Part shown: piece after piece, positions 7,947 to 14,574 of the stretch
Numbering within the stretch: the stretch's first letter is position 1
How the letters are laid out: each line of letters starts with the position of its first letter
Virus record (IMG/VR): IMGVR_UViG_3300010354_007429
Location: 1 to 22,256 of that record
DNA length: 22,256 nucleotides
Source of the DNA: a virus
Direction: 5' to 3' (one strand)
Translations under genes and position numbers: made by a program
Notes under the pieces: generated by a model
What the model was told of the DNA's origin: nothing
The model's input: only the letters and a program-made list of their open reading frames with translations
Databases searched by the model: none

Positions 7947-8207
7947 ATGGACAAGGCAATCCACATTATAGAAGGCGTGGGCGAGTACGGTCTTGATGTA
8001 GATCACAGTCCAGGCGTAGGCGGATACTATGTCAAGCTCTACGATGGATCCTACGATTCGTCGGGCTTCGACACAGAGCGGGAAGCCCGTGAAGAACTAG
8101 AATACTTGGTTTCGATGAAGAAGAAAGAACCGCAGTCCTATCGCCCTGCTTATTATGATGCCGAGGGCGGATCTATGTGCAATGGTATAGGACGGGACTA
8201 TTTTTAA
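7947..8207 (+). CDS. Small hypothetical protein, 86 residues, GC-rich
   Basis: A longer frame reaches back to GTG 7926, but ATG 7947 has a good AAAGGGG ribosome binding site (7933-7939) and starts just after the preceding stop (7943-7945). The protein begins MDKAIHIIEGVGEYGLDV, has a glycine/tyrosine-rich centre (GVGGYYVKLYDGSYDSSGF) and a charged helix (TEREAREELEYLV). It is rich in aromatic residues and appears compact and soluble. No family is recognised. G+C is near half, well above the roughly one third of most of the window. Confidence 0.78.
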   Translation: MDKAIHIIEGVGEYGLDVDHSPGVGGYYVKLYDGSYDSSGFDTEREAREELEYLVSMKKKEPQSYRPAYYDAEGGSMCNGIGRDYF

Positions 8208-8210
8208 CGG

Positions 8211-8239
8211 TTGACATTAAATCGGTTTGCTGTTACAAT
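8211..8239 (+). promoter_or_regulatory. Sigma70-type promoter P3
   Basis: TTGACA (8211-8216) and TACAAT (8234-8239), 17-bp spacer. The leader carries a variant of the shared sequence (AGAGTAAACGAAACGGAG), and the -35 to ATG distance is 59 bases. This is the most diverged full member of the cassette family. Confidence 0.85.
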
Positions 8240-8269
8240 AGTGGTAGAGTAAACGAAACGGAGTTAGAA

Positions 8270-8428
8270 ATGAAAGTTGCTGTTTATAGGTCTCAGTCTT
8301 ACTATGTTATTTCTACTATGGGCGAAAGCATCGAATTGGCTCTTACACCGCATGGTGCGGGATCTTTTATTGTTCATCAAGATTTTGTCAAGTTTATTGG
8401 TGAATGGGTAGCACCCAGTACAAAATAA
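8270..8428 (+). CDS. Small hypothetical protein, 52 residues
   Basis: A longer frame begins upstream at 8177, but its first 31 codons cross promoter P3 and the leader. The true start is almost certainly ATG 8270, which follows the GGAG ribosome binding site at 8259-8262. The product starts MKVAVYRSQSYYVISTMGES and ends EWVAPSTK. It is likely a small beta-rich protein. Function is unknown. The stop is 4 bases before the next -35 box. Confidence 0.75.
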   Translation: MKVAVYRSQSYYVISTMGESIELALTPHGAGSFIVHQDFVKFIGEWVAPSTK

Positions 8429-8432
8429 ACGA

Positions 8433-8461
8433 TTGACAAATAATCCGATATTTAGTATAAT
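8433..8461 (+). promoter_or_regulatory. Sigma70-type promoter P4 with inverted repeat
   Basis: TTGACA (8433-8438) and TATAAT (8456-8461), 17-bp spacer, both perfect. Expected transcription start A8468 coincides with the first base of the shared leader ACAGTAAACAAAACGGAG. An inverted repeat with arms CCGATATT (8445-8452) and AATATTGG (8459-8466), one mismatch, straddles the -10 box. Across 54 bases P4 differs from P5 at only two positions. Confidence 0.9.
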
Positions 8462-8491
8462 ATTGGTACAGTAAACAAAACGGAGTAAAAC

Positions 8492-8683
8492 ATGAATGCA
8501 AATGATCGTCATAATCTAAAGTTTCTTCGTAGTCTTTCTGCCGATGCACTTGAAAATTTTCTTAGCCAAGCATCAGAAGATGATGTTCAATATGCTGAGG
8601 AACTTCTTGCAGCTTGGGAACAAGAACTGAACGCAGAACTTTTTGGGTTCGAAAGTAACTTTAACTCTGCAACTATGCACTAG
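8492..8683 (+). CDS. Small acidic hypothetical protein, 63 residues
   Basis: ATG 8492 follows the shared leader with its ACGGAG ribosome binding site. The protein begins MNANDRHNLKFLRSLSADAL and is largely acidic and helical (SQASEDDVQYAEELLAAWEQEL). It resembles many small phage acidic proteins of unknown role; no family is recognised. It is followed 8 bases later by another very small helical, acidic gene. Confidence 0.78.
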   Translation: MNANDRHNLKFLRSLSADALENFLSQASEDDVQYAEELLAAWEQELNAELFGFESNFNSATMH

Positions 8684-8691
8684 GACAAAAT

Positions 8692-8826
8692 ATGCCTAAT
8701 AATTTCAATGTAGACGAACTGAATTCTTTGCTACAAATCGAAGCAGAACAAGAGCAGGATCTCGTAATTCAGGCAGCATATAGTGAGTTTCTGCAGGAAA
8801 TGTTTCGCAAGTGTTATTCTGATTGA
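8692..8826 (+). CDS. Very small acidic hypothetical protein, 44 residues
   Basis: ATG 8692 opens a 44-codon frame reading MPNNFNVDELNSLLQIEAEQ and continuing as an acidic, glutamine-rich helix to the end FRKCYSD. A weak AGGA lies at 8682-8685. Its TGA stop (8824-8826) falls inside the -35 box of P5, so gene and promoter share bases. Codon use is like its neighbours and it fills the space between 8683 and P5 exactly, which supports it as real, but the evidence is positional only. Confidence 0.6.
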   Translation: MPNNFNVDELNSLLQIEAEQEQDLVIQAAYSEFLQEMFRKCYSD

Positions 8827-8851
8827 CAAATAATCCAATATTCAGTATAAT
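8823..8851 (+). promoter_or_regulatory. Sigma70-type promoter P5 with perfect inverted repeat
   Basis: TTGACA (8823-8828) and TATAAT (8846-8851), 17-bp spacer. Arms CCAATATT (8835-8842) and AATATTGG (8849-8856) are perfect reverse complements separated by 6 bases, and the -10 box lies across the centre and right arm. The expected start A8858 lies downstream of the dyad, so it would act as DNA, not as an RNA hairpin. The shared leader ACAGTAAACAAAACGGAG follows. Confidence 0.9.
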
Positions 8852-8881
8852 ATTGGTACAGTAAACAAAACGGAGTAGCAA

Positions 8882-9277
8882 ATGGAATGGAACTCAATCA
8901 TTGATACCAAAGAAGGACTGCGTTTGATGCTGGGCCAGACCTTTGTTAGAGTGAAGGGTGCTGTAGGCGACCATGAGATGATCTTTGAAACTACCAACGG
9001 CGAACGCTTCGTATTTACCCACTTCCAGGATTGTTGCGAGAGTGTAGACATCAATGACATCGTTGGTGATCTGCAGGACCTGGTGGGTGAGCCCTTGCTG
9101 GTTGCAGAAGAAGTTCAGGGTGAAGTGCCTGCAGACTTTGAGGATGAGTACACCGAGTCCTATACCTTTACCTTCTACAAGTTCGCTACCCGCCGGGGCT
9201 ATGTTGATGTTCGTTGGTTGGGTGAGTCAAACGGTTATTACTCTGAATCGGTCGATCTGTGTCATATCAAGGGCTAA
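8882..9277 (+). CDS. DUF7448-like phage protein, 131 residues
   Basis: Starts MEWNSIIDTKEGLRLMLGQT. The motif HFQDCCESVDINDIVGDL followed by VGEPLL, and WLGESNGYYSESVDL near the end, match what I remember as the DUF7448 family of phage hypotheticals. The role is unknown. G+C is near half, clearly richer than the flanking early genes, and codons such as CTG, GGC and ACC are common. With its own almost identical promoter cassette upstream (P5) and another downstream (P6), it looks like an exchangeable gene unit. Ribosome binding site ACGGAG is part of the shared leader. Confidence 0.82.
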   Translation: MEWNSIIDTKEGLRLMLGQTFVRVKGAVGDHEMIFETTNGERFVFTHFQDCCESVDINDIVGDLQDLVGEPLLVAEEVQGEVPADFEDEYTESYTFTFYKFATRRGYVDVRWLGESNGYYSESVDLCHIKG

Positions 9278-9295
9278 AGCACTTCTTAGAAACGG

Positions 9296-9324
9296 TTGAC
9301 AAATAATCCAATATTCGCTATAAT
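9296..9324 (+). promoter_or_regulatory. Sigma70-type promoter P6 with inverted repeat
   Basis: TTGACA (9296-9301) and TATAAT (9319-9324), 17-bp spacer. Arms CCAATATT (9308-9315) and AATATTGA (9322-9329) keep 7 of 8 pairs of the dyad seen at P5. The shared leader ACAGTAAACAAAACGGA follows, and the -35 to ATG distance is again 59 bases. Confidence 0.9.
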
Positions 9325-9354
9325 ATTGATACAGTAAACAAAACGGAACAGAAA

Positions 9355-9768
9355 ATGGCCTACATTAGTCAAGAACGCAAAGCTCAAATCGCCCCAGTTG
9401 TCAAAGCTATTTGTAAAAAGTATGGCATCAAAGCCAGCCTCAAAGTAGATAATCATAGTACTCTTGTTCTAAATGTTAGTCAAGGCGACATTGACTTTAT
9501 TTACAATTTCAATAGAACTGTGGGCGAATACAATCGCAGTCTCAATAAAGTTATGGAGCAAAATACTTCCGGAAGTATTAGTGTGAATCCCTATCACTTT
9601 CAGAAGCATTTCAGTGGACAAGCTTTGAGCTTCCTCGAAGAAGTCTATGCTGCTATGATGAACGGCAATCATGACAATTCTGATATTCAATCTGATTACT
9701 TTGATGTAGGTTGGTATGTGAATATCAATATTGGTCGTTGGAATAAACCCTATGCTCTTGTAAAATAA
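9355..9768 (+). CDS. Conserved phage hypothetical protein, 137 residues
   Basis: Begins MAYISQERKAQIAPVVKAIC and continues with KYGIKASLKVDNHSTLVLNV. It ends in SDIQSDYFDVGWYVNINIGR followed by WNKPYALV. I recall this family from many unrelated tailed phages as a conserved hypothetical, without a named role. Predicted mixed alpha/beta, soluble. It is expressed from P6 with a GGA ribosome binding site in the shared leader. The next short gene starts 14 bases after its stop, so the two may be cotranscribed. Confidence 0.82.
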   Translation: MAYISQERKAQIAPVVKAICKKYGIKASLKVDNHSTLVLNVSQGDIDFIYNFNRTVGEYNRSLNKVMEQNTSGSISVNPYHFQKHFSGQALSFLEEVYAAMMNGNHDNSDIQSDYFDVGWYVNINIGRWNKPYALVK

Positions 9769-9782
9769 CAAGAGACAATTTT

Positions 9783-9950
9783 ATGTTCGATAAATTTGAA
9801 CTTTTGGTAATGCATAATTTGCTGGTAGAATCCCTTGCAACGGAATACCAAGATCGTGTTGATAAGGGATATTCTGCTAGTGAGATAAAGCCGCAATTGC
9901 ATGGTTTGTATCAACTATTAAATAAGTTAAATGGAATGCTAAGTGAATAG
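9783..9950 (+). CDS. Small hypothetical protein, 55 residues
   Basis: ATG 9783 opens a 55-codon frame: MFDKFELLVMHNLLVESLAT, then a charged helix and the end LNKLNGMLSE. A weak purine run (AAGAGA) sits about 8 bases upstream. It overlaps the next gene by 8 bases at 9943-9950. It is probably all-helical. No family is recognised. Confidence 0.65.
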   Translation: MFDKFELLVMHNLLVESLATEYQDRVDKGYSASEIKPQLHGLYQLLNKLNGMLSE

Positions 9951-10125
9951 ACTTTCTATTGAAAAAACTGCTCAGGGCACTTTTGTACGAGGTCCTGTAA
10001 GCTCTACAATTCCGTCTCTAGTAGCATACGCTAGAGCAAGTGGACTGTCATTCAATACTTATAAAGTGGTATCTGACCCATTTACTAGTAAATTTAGGAC
10101 TTTTGGTATCCAAATTATTGGTTGA
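9943..10125 (+). CDS. Small hypothetical protein, 60 residues, GTG start
   Basis: GTG 9943 overlaps the end of the preceding gene; a GGA at 9934-9936 offers a ribosome binding site with 6 bases of spacing. The product starts MNRLSIEKTAQGTFVRGPVS and ends KFRTFGIQIIG, likely a small beta-rich domain with one helix. Its TGA stop (10123-10125) lies in the -35 box of P7, repeating the compact arrangement seen at P1 and P5. Function is unknown. Confidence 0.65.
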   Translation: MNRLSIEKTAQGTFVRGPVSSTIPSLVAYARASGLSFNTYKVVSDPFTSKFRTFGIQIIG

Positions 10126-10150
10126 CAAATAATCCAACCATTGCTATAAT
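10122..10150 (+). promoter_or_regulatory. Sigma70-type promoter P7
   Basis: TTGACA (10122-10127) and TATAAT (10145-10150), 17-bp spacer. The first 14 bases equal those of P5 and P6, but the dyad and shared leader have diverged; the ribosome binding site is CAGGAAG. The -35 to ATG distance is 61 bases. Confidence 0.9.
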
Positions 10151-10182
10151 ACTTGAATAGTTTAACAACACAGGAAGCAGAA

Positions 10183-11202
10183 ATGACTCAAGCAACTATT
10201 CGTATCCGTCAAGGTTCGTATCGTAACCGCTCTGTGGATGGTATGACTTTTGAACTGGTTACGCAATTTACCAAAACTGCCAAAAATAGTTTTGTTACTG
10301 TACGCAATGGTGGAAATTTTCCCAACATGCCTGAAACCATTCGTGTAAATGTATCTAGTCCTGCAGATTATGAGTTTGTGTCTGGTGCAGTGATTGAACC
10401 TACTGCAGTAGAAAATACTGTGGAAACAGATCAACAAGTTATGGAACGAATCCGTGAACGATTCGAAATCCTTACGGACATGACTAAGGCTGCAATCAGT
10501 GGTGAGATTCGTGCTATGATTGTTAGCGGGCCACCTGGTGTTGGTAAAAGTTTTGGCATTGAGCGTGAAATTGAAAAAGCTACTTTGCTAGATCAACTTG
10601 CTGGCCGTCGTCTTCGTGCAGAGGTTGTAAAAGGTAGCGCCACTGCTCTAGGCTTATATTGCACCCTTTACAAGTATAGTGATCCTAATTGTATTTTGGT
10701 TTTTGATGACTGTGATAGCATTCTTCTGGATGATGTTGCCTTGAACTTGCTTAAAGGTGCACTAGATTCAGGCAAGAAGCGTAAAATTTCTTGGCTTAGT
10801 GATAGTAATATGTTGCGCCGTGAAGGAGTGCCCGACACTTTTAACTTTAATGGTAGTGTGATTTTCATCACTAATCTTAAATTTGACCAGATGAAATCAC
10901 AGAAACTTAGAGACCATCTGGATGCCTTGCAAAGTCGCTGTCACTATCTGGATCTAACTTTGGATACCATGCGGGACAAAATTCTACGCATCAAACAAAT
11001 TGCTAAGGACGGTGAATTGTTTGAAGGATACGATTTTGATCCAAGTGTGCAAGAAGAAATTATTGCATTTATGGATACCAATAAGAACAAACTGCGTGAA
11101 ATGAGTTTGCGTATGGCACTGAAGATCGCAGATCTTCGCAAAAGCTTTCCTAAGCGTTGGGCTGCAATGGCTTCTAGTACTTGTATGAAACCTTCTGTAT
11201 AA
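10183..11202 (+). CDS. AAA+ ATPase
   Basis: An in-frame TTG at 10153 would start inside the leader at the transcription start; ATG 10183 after an AGGAAG ribosome binding site is the right choice, giving 339 residues. An N-terminal region of about 100 residues of unknown fold is followed by Walker A GPPGVGKS (116-123), Walker B ILVFDDCD (171-178), a sensor-1-like IFITN (227-231) and a candidate arginine finger in LQSRCHYLDL (near R252). Similar AAA+ proteins occur in large tailed phages with no settled function; they may remodel DNA or protein complexes early in infection. It is the largest gene of the early block. No downstream helicase motifs are present, so it is not gp41- or gp44-like in an obvious way. 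Confidence 0.85.
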   Translation: MTQATIRIRQGSYRNRSVDGMTFELVTQFTKTAKNSFVTVRNGGNFPNMPETIRVNVSSPADYEFVSGAVIEPTAVENTVETDQQVMERIRERFEILTDMTKAAISGEIRAMIVSGPPGVGKSFGIEREIEKATLLDQLAGRRLRAEVVKGSATALGLYCTLYKYSDPNCILVFDDCDSILLDDVALNLLKGALDSGKKRKISWLSDSNMLRREGVPDTFNFNGSVIFITNLKFDQMKSQKLRDHLDALQSRCHYLDLTLDTMRDKILRIKQIAKDGELFEGYDFDPSVQEEIIAFMDTNKNKLREMSLRMALKIADLRKSFPKRWAAMASSTCMKPSV

Positions 11203-11214
11203 TAGGAGATAAAA

Positions 11215-11655
11215 ATGGGACTTGATCAATATGCATATGTAACCCTACAGGCAGGCGAACGAGATAGTTATTTCCAGAGCAATGATGGTGCTTTTGTAAA
11301 CGGTGAATGGGTAGTACCTAATAAATCCAAACCTCGTGAGTTAGCATATTGGCGTAAGCATCCAAATCTTCAAGGCTGGATGGAAAATTTATGGTATAAT
11401 AAAAATGCTAGCCATGAAAGTTTGCAAGAAGGAGAAAATCGTTACAATTTTAATGGTATCGAACTTGAACTTACACGAGAAGATATAGACAAACTTGAAC
11501 AAGATGTATTGAACGGCAAATTACCCCTTACTGAAGGATTCTTTTTCGGTCAACCTTCTGATGACTATTATAGAGAACAAGACTTAAAATTTTGTCGTGA
11601 GGCTCGTGCAGAACTATTCCTAGGACTGAAGGTATTCTATAACAGCAGTTGGTAA
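11215..11655 (+). CDS. Conserved phage hypothetical protein starting MGLDQYAY
   Basis: 146 residues. The opening MGLDQYAYV, RELAYWRKHPNLQGWMENLW in the middle and GFFFGQPSDDYY later are features of a family seen in many phages, sometimes labelled phosphoglycerate kinase in error; nothing here supports that enzyme. A strong AGGAG (11205-11209) precedes ATG 11215. It lies 12 bases after the AAA+ gene, probably in the same transcript from P7. Role unknown. Confidence 0.82.
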   Translation: MGLDQYAYVTLQAGERDSYFQSNDGAFVNGEWVVPNKSKPRELAYWRKHPNLQGWMENLWYNKNASHESLQEGENRYNFNGIELELTREDIDKLEQDVLNGKLPLTEGFFFGQPSDDYYREQDLKFCREARAELFLGLKVFYNSSW

Positions 11656-11661
11656 ACAGTA

Positions 11662-11988
11662 ATGACCATTGGATATAGTGTCTACCAAAGACTTCAACAA
11701 CTAGAGCTTAGAGCTAAAAAACTTGGCTTTAAGATTGGAAAATCGCAATATTCAGATTTTTTTGCTTTAGCGCCAGGTGACCCAGACTGTTTACCTTTTT
11801 ATACACGAGAGGTAGAAATTTATACAGGCTCTTTGCAGGATCTGGAAACATGGCTATTAGGATATGAGCAAGCTTTCTTCTATCTTAAATTAATTAAAGC
11901 TACTACAGACAGCAAAATTCAGAAGTGTGAAGAAAAAGTAAAACATGAATTATTGCTCACTATTCTAAAACAAAATAACTCTGCTTAG
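11662..11988 (+). CDS. Conserved-looking phage hypothetical protein, 108 residues
   Basis: Starts MTIGYSVYQRLQQLELRAKK and contains PFYTREVEIYTGSLQDLETW and LLGYEQAFFYL. This arrangement (YxRLQxLExRAKxLGF, then a tyrosine-rich strand, then a WLxGxE helix) is familiar from hypothetical proteins of marine T4-like phages. It ends in a charged helix. Its last three codons and the stop form the left arm and loop of the intrinsic terminator that closes the transcript. Confidence 0.78.
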   Translation: MTIGYSVYQRLQQLELRAKKLGFKIGKSQYSDFFALAPGDPDCLPFYTREVEIYTGSLQDLETWLLGYEQAFFYLKLIKATTDSKIQKCEEKVKHELLLTILKQNNSA

Positions 11989-12002
11989 GCAGAGTTTTTT
12001 TT
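11977..12002 (+). terminator. Intrinsic terminator with the stop codon in the loop
   Basis: Perfect 8-bp stem AACTCTGC (11977-11984) and GCAGAGTT (11989-11996), tetraloop TTAG, followed by a run of eight T (11995-12002). The TAG in the loop is the stop codon of the preceding gene. The T run also supplies the first two bases of the next promoter's -35 box. Confidence 0.92.
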
Positions 12003-12029
12003 GACTTACTGTGTATACTATTATATAAT
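12001..12029 (+). promoter_or_regulatory. Sigma70-type promoter P8, probably giving a leaderless mRNA
   Basis: TTGACT (12001-12006) and TATAAT (12024-12029) with a 17-bp spacer. The usual start 7 bases after the -10 would be A12036, the A of the ATG of the next gene. The -35 box overlaps the terminator's T run, so one transcript ends exactly where the next begins. Confidence 0.8.
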
Positions 12030-12035
12030 AGCCTT

Positions 12036-13076
12036 ATGTGGAAATATGCAGAAGATATTATAGAATTTATTGCAGGATATCGCGAAATATCCGGTAAACT
12101 TTTACAGCCTTGGGAACGAATTCCAAGTCCACTAAGTTTAGCTAGATATGATGTGCAAATTTTGGATAGTTTAGCATTACAAACGGTAGATAATTCACGA
12201 GCCTATACACAAAAGCAAAGTGAACTAGCACTTAAGATCATTCACAAATACCGCAAACAGTTAAACAAGTTAGGTCTTATAATAGATGGGGATGTTCAGG
12301 AATTAAAGTTTAAATTAGGTATAAGGTTTGTCGATCAATCTAAAACCATTTGTCTTAAAGACGGGAAAATACAAGTAAAGTTTCCTTATAATACAGAATG
12401 GATTAATAATATAAAGAGCATTGCTACAAATGGATATGGTAAAGTAGAATTTGACCATGAAAATAAAATTTGGAATTTAGGGTTAACAGAATACATTGTA
12501 AATTATATTGTAGCATTTGGCAATTTGCATCAATTTAGTATTGACCCTACACTAATTTCTGCAGCAGAAAAAATTATAGAAATGGAAACAATTCCTTATA
12601 AAATAGAACTTACTCAGGTTGATGGTCAGTTAATAGTGTCGCATGCTCCAGAAAGTTTATTACATTATCTTAAAGAAAATGTAGGGGAACTATCAATAAA
12701 TAATTTATACAAGTTAGTTGATTATAGTAGTGTGTTGGAATATACTGTAGATCAACAACTAATTAATTTGTTAGCACAAAGTGTAAGTGAGGATGAAATA
12801 GAGTTGCTTACCAAGCGTAAACTAGAAGCACAAAGTTCAGAACAAAAAATTGAACATATTATTAAGTATGCAGAAAAGACTGATAGGTTGCCAGTATATG
12901 TTTATGATACGGGCACGCCTAAAAAGGATACAGAAAAAATTGTATATCTTAATACAAAAAAAACTAGTAAATTTATAGGTAAAATAAAACTTATGGTGTC
13001 AATGACTAATGTATTGGTTGGATACAAAAAGCAGGACTGGATTAGACGAGCAGAAAAGGTAATTTTTCTTAAATGA
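12036..13076 (+). CDS. UvsW-adjacent protein of unknown function (possible HARP-like segment)
   Basis: 346 residues, ATG 12036, no upstream ribosome binding site because of P8's position. A helical N-terminus (to about residue 80) precedes a segment KIQVKFPYNTEWINNIKSIA (111-130) and VEFDHENKIWNLGL (137-150). It resembles in outline the HARP-like substrate module found with SNF2-type annealing helicases (hydrophobic strand, 'DxxxKxW' turn, helix). That likeness is inference from pattern only. The C-terminal end (KLMVSMTNVLVGYKK followed by RRAEKVIFLK) looks like the last strand-helix of a helicase-like domain, but no Walker motifs are seen. The 4-base overlap with the UvsW gene and its own promoter suggest a working partnership with it. 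Confidence 0.6.
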   Translation: MWKYAEDIIEFIAGYREISGKLLQPWERIPSPLSLARYDVQILDSLALQTVDNSRAYTQKQSELALKIIHKYRKQLNKLGLIIDGDVQELKFKLGIRFVDQSKTICLKDGKIQVKFPYNTEWINNIKSIATNGYGKVEFDHENKIWNLGLTEYIVNYIVAFGNLHQFSIDPTLISAAEKIIEMETIPYKIELTQVDGQLIVSHAPESLLHYLKENVGELSINNLYKLVDYSSVLEYTVDQQLINLLAQSVSEDEIELLTKRKLEAQSSEQKIEHIIKYAEKTDRLPVYVYDTGTPKKDTEKIVYLNTKKTSKFIGKIKLMVSMTNVLVGYKKQDWIRRAEKVIFLK

Positions 13077-14527
13077 AATGCAAACTAATTATACGAGACG
13101 AAGTAAATGTAAAGCTAGAGGGACTAGAGTTAAGCCATAGAAAAACCTTAACAAATAAATTCAAGTATGAAATTCCTGGAGCTAGATACAGCCCAAGTGT
13201 GCGTTTAGGCAGATGGGACGGCAAGGTTGGTTTTTTTACCTTAGGTGGAAGTACCTTTATTAATTTACTGTCAGACATTCTGCCCTTTCTAGAGCAAAAT
13301 AATTATGACATTGACATAGAGGATTTAAGGGACTATACAACAACCTTTAATTTTAACGCGGTTAAAGAGGATAGTTTTGCACATATAAATTGGCCAGACA
13401 AACATCCACAAGCTGGTAAACCTATACTATTAAGAGACTATCAGTTAGATATTGTCAACAGGTTTTTAGAGAACCCTCAATGCATACAAGAAGTTGCCAC
13501 TGGTTCGGGCAAAACTATTATGACTGCAGTAATGTCCGCAAGTGTGCAAAACTACGGTCGTAGTATTGTAATTGTGCCAAATAAAAGTTTAGTGACACAA
13601 ACAGAGTCTGACTATATCAATGTAGGACTTGATGTGGGTGTATATTTTGGTGATCGTAAGGACTATAACAAACAACATACTATCTGTACATGGCAAAGTC
13701 TTAATAATTTATTAAAAGACACAAAGAATGGCGAGGCAGTGTGTACAATTGAAGAATTTATTGAAGGTGTGGTATGCGTGATAATTGACGAAGCTCATAT
13801 GGCTAAGGCTGATTCTTTGAAATTGTTATTAAGTTCTGTGTTTAGTAAAGTGCCACTTAGATGGGGGTTAACTGGTACTATTCCTAAAGAAGAATATGCA
13901 TTCATGGCCTTAAAATGTTGTATTGGAGAAGTAGTGGGCAGATTGAGTGCAAGTGAACTTCAAGAGGCAGGGCATTTGGCTCAATGTCATGTGAATATTT
14001 TGCAACTTACTGATTTTACAGAGTACAAGACTTATCAACAAGAGTTGAAATATCTATTAGAGAATAAGGAAAGGCTAACCTACATTGCAAAAACGGTAGA
14101 AAAAATAAGGCAATCTGGTAACACATTAGTATTGGTAGATAGAGTTGCTGCAGGTAAAGAATTAACGGGCCAACTAACAGATGCAGTTTTTGTTAGTGGC
14201 ACGACAAAAGCAGCTAGTAGAAAAGAGGAGTATGACCAAGTAGCAACCAGTGAGAAAAAAATAATTGTAGCAACCTATGGTGTTGCTGCGGTGGGTATTA
14301 ACATCCCACGAATTTTTAACTTAGTTTTACTAGAACCTGGTAAAAGTTTTGTTAGAGTAATTCAAAGTATTGGTAGAGGTATTAGGAAAGCAGAAGATAA
14401 GGATCATGTAGAAATTTGGGATATTACCAGTACTTGTAAGTTTAGCAAACGACATCTTACCAAACGCAAAGCTTTTTACAAAGACGCCAATTATCCTTTC
14501 AGTGTGGATAAAGTAGAATGGCAGTAA
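13073..14527 (+). CDS. uvsW: UvsW-like superfamily 2 recombination helicase
   Basis: 484 residues. Motifs in order: RDYQ (121-124, Q-motif-like), Walker A ATGSGKT (142-148), DEAH (239-242), LTGT (266-269, motif III), VATYG with GINIP (399-412, motif V region), and QSIGRGIRK (431-439, motif VI). The N-terminal 110 residues with LGRWDGKVGFF form the small UvsW DNA-binding domain. T4 UvsW is about 587 residues, so this version is shorter, as in other marine T4-like phages. The enzyme unwinds R-loops and moves branched DNA, switching origin-dependent to recombination-dependent replication. The start overlaps the preceding gene by 4 bases. Confidence 0.92.
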   Translation: MKCKLIIRDEVNVKLEGLELSHRKTLTNKFKYEIPGARYSPSVRLGRWDGKVGFFTLGGSTFINLLSDILPFLEQNNYDIDIEDLRDYTTTFNFNAVKEDSFAHINWPDKHPQAGKPILLRDYQLDIVNRFLENPQCIQEVATGSGKTIMTAVMSASVQNYGRSIVIVPNKSLVTQTESDYINVGLDVGVYFGDRKDYNKQHTICTWQSLNNLLKDTKNGEAVCTIEEFIEGVVCVIIDEAHMAKADSLKLLLSSVFSKVPLRWGLTGTIPKEEYAFMALKCCIGEVVGRLSASELQEAGHLAQCHVNILQLTDFTEYKTYQQELKYLLENKERLTYIAKTVEKIRQSGNTLVLVDRVAAGKELTGQLTDAVFVSGTTKAASRKEEYDQVATSEKKIIVATYGVAAVGINIPRIFNLVLLEPGKSFVRVIQSIGRGIRKAEDKDHVEIWDITSTCKFSKRHLTKRKAFYKDANYPFSVDKVEWQ

Positions 14528-14545
14528 AGAACACAAAACATAGTA

Positions 14546-14574
14546 TTGTTTTATGAAAAAAAATATAGTATAAT
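14546..14574 (+). promoter_or_regulatory. Possible sigma70 promoter P9
   Basis: A perfect -10 TATAAT (14569-14574) lies 17 bases after TTGTTT (14546-14551), which matches only part of the -35 consensus. The expected start is near 14581, giving a short leader before ATG 14595. It is weaker than P1-P8, but it occupies the only real gap in the replication block. Confidence 0.55.

Noticed and set aside
8177-8269. Upstream extension of the gene at 8270
   Set aside because: The added codons run through promoter P3 and its leader; the transcript itself starts near 8246, so they could not be translated from it.
9469-9771. 100-codon minus-strand frame
   Set aside because: Lies opposite a well-supported plus-strand gene with promoter and ribosome binding site; no signals of its own and no recognisable protein features.
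10153-10182. TTG start 30 bases upstream for the AAA+ gene
   Set aside because: It sits at or before the predicted transcription start of P7, with no ribosome binding site; ATG 10183 has AGGAAG.
11198-11203. TATAAT before the MGLDQYAY gene
   Set aside because: No reasonable -35 at 16-18 bases, and transcription would start inside the ribosome binding site.
14535-14552. Inverted repeat AAAACA/TGTTTT after UvsW as a terminator
   Set aside because: The stem is 6 bp, almost all A-T, and not followed by a T run beyond its own arm; too weak to call.
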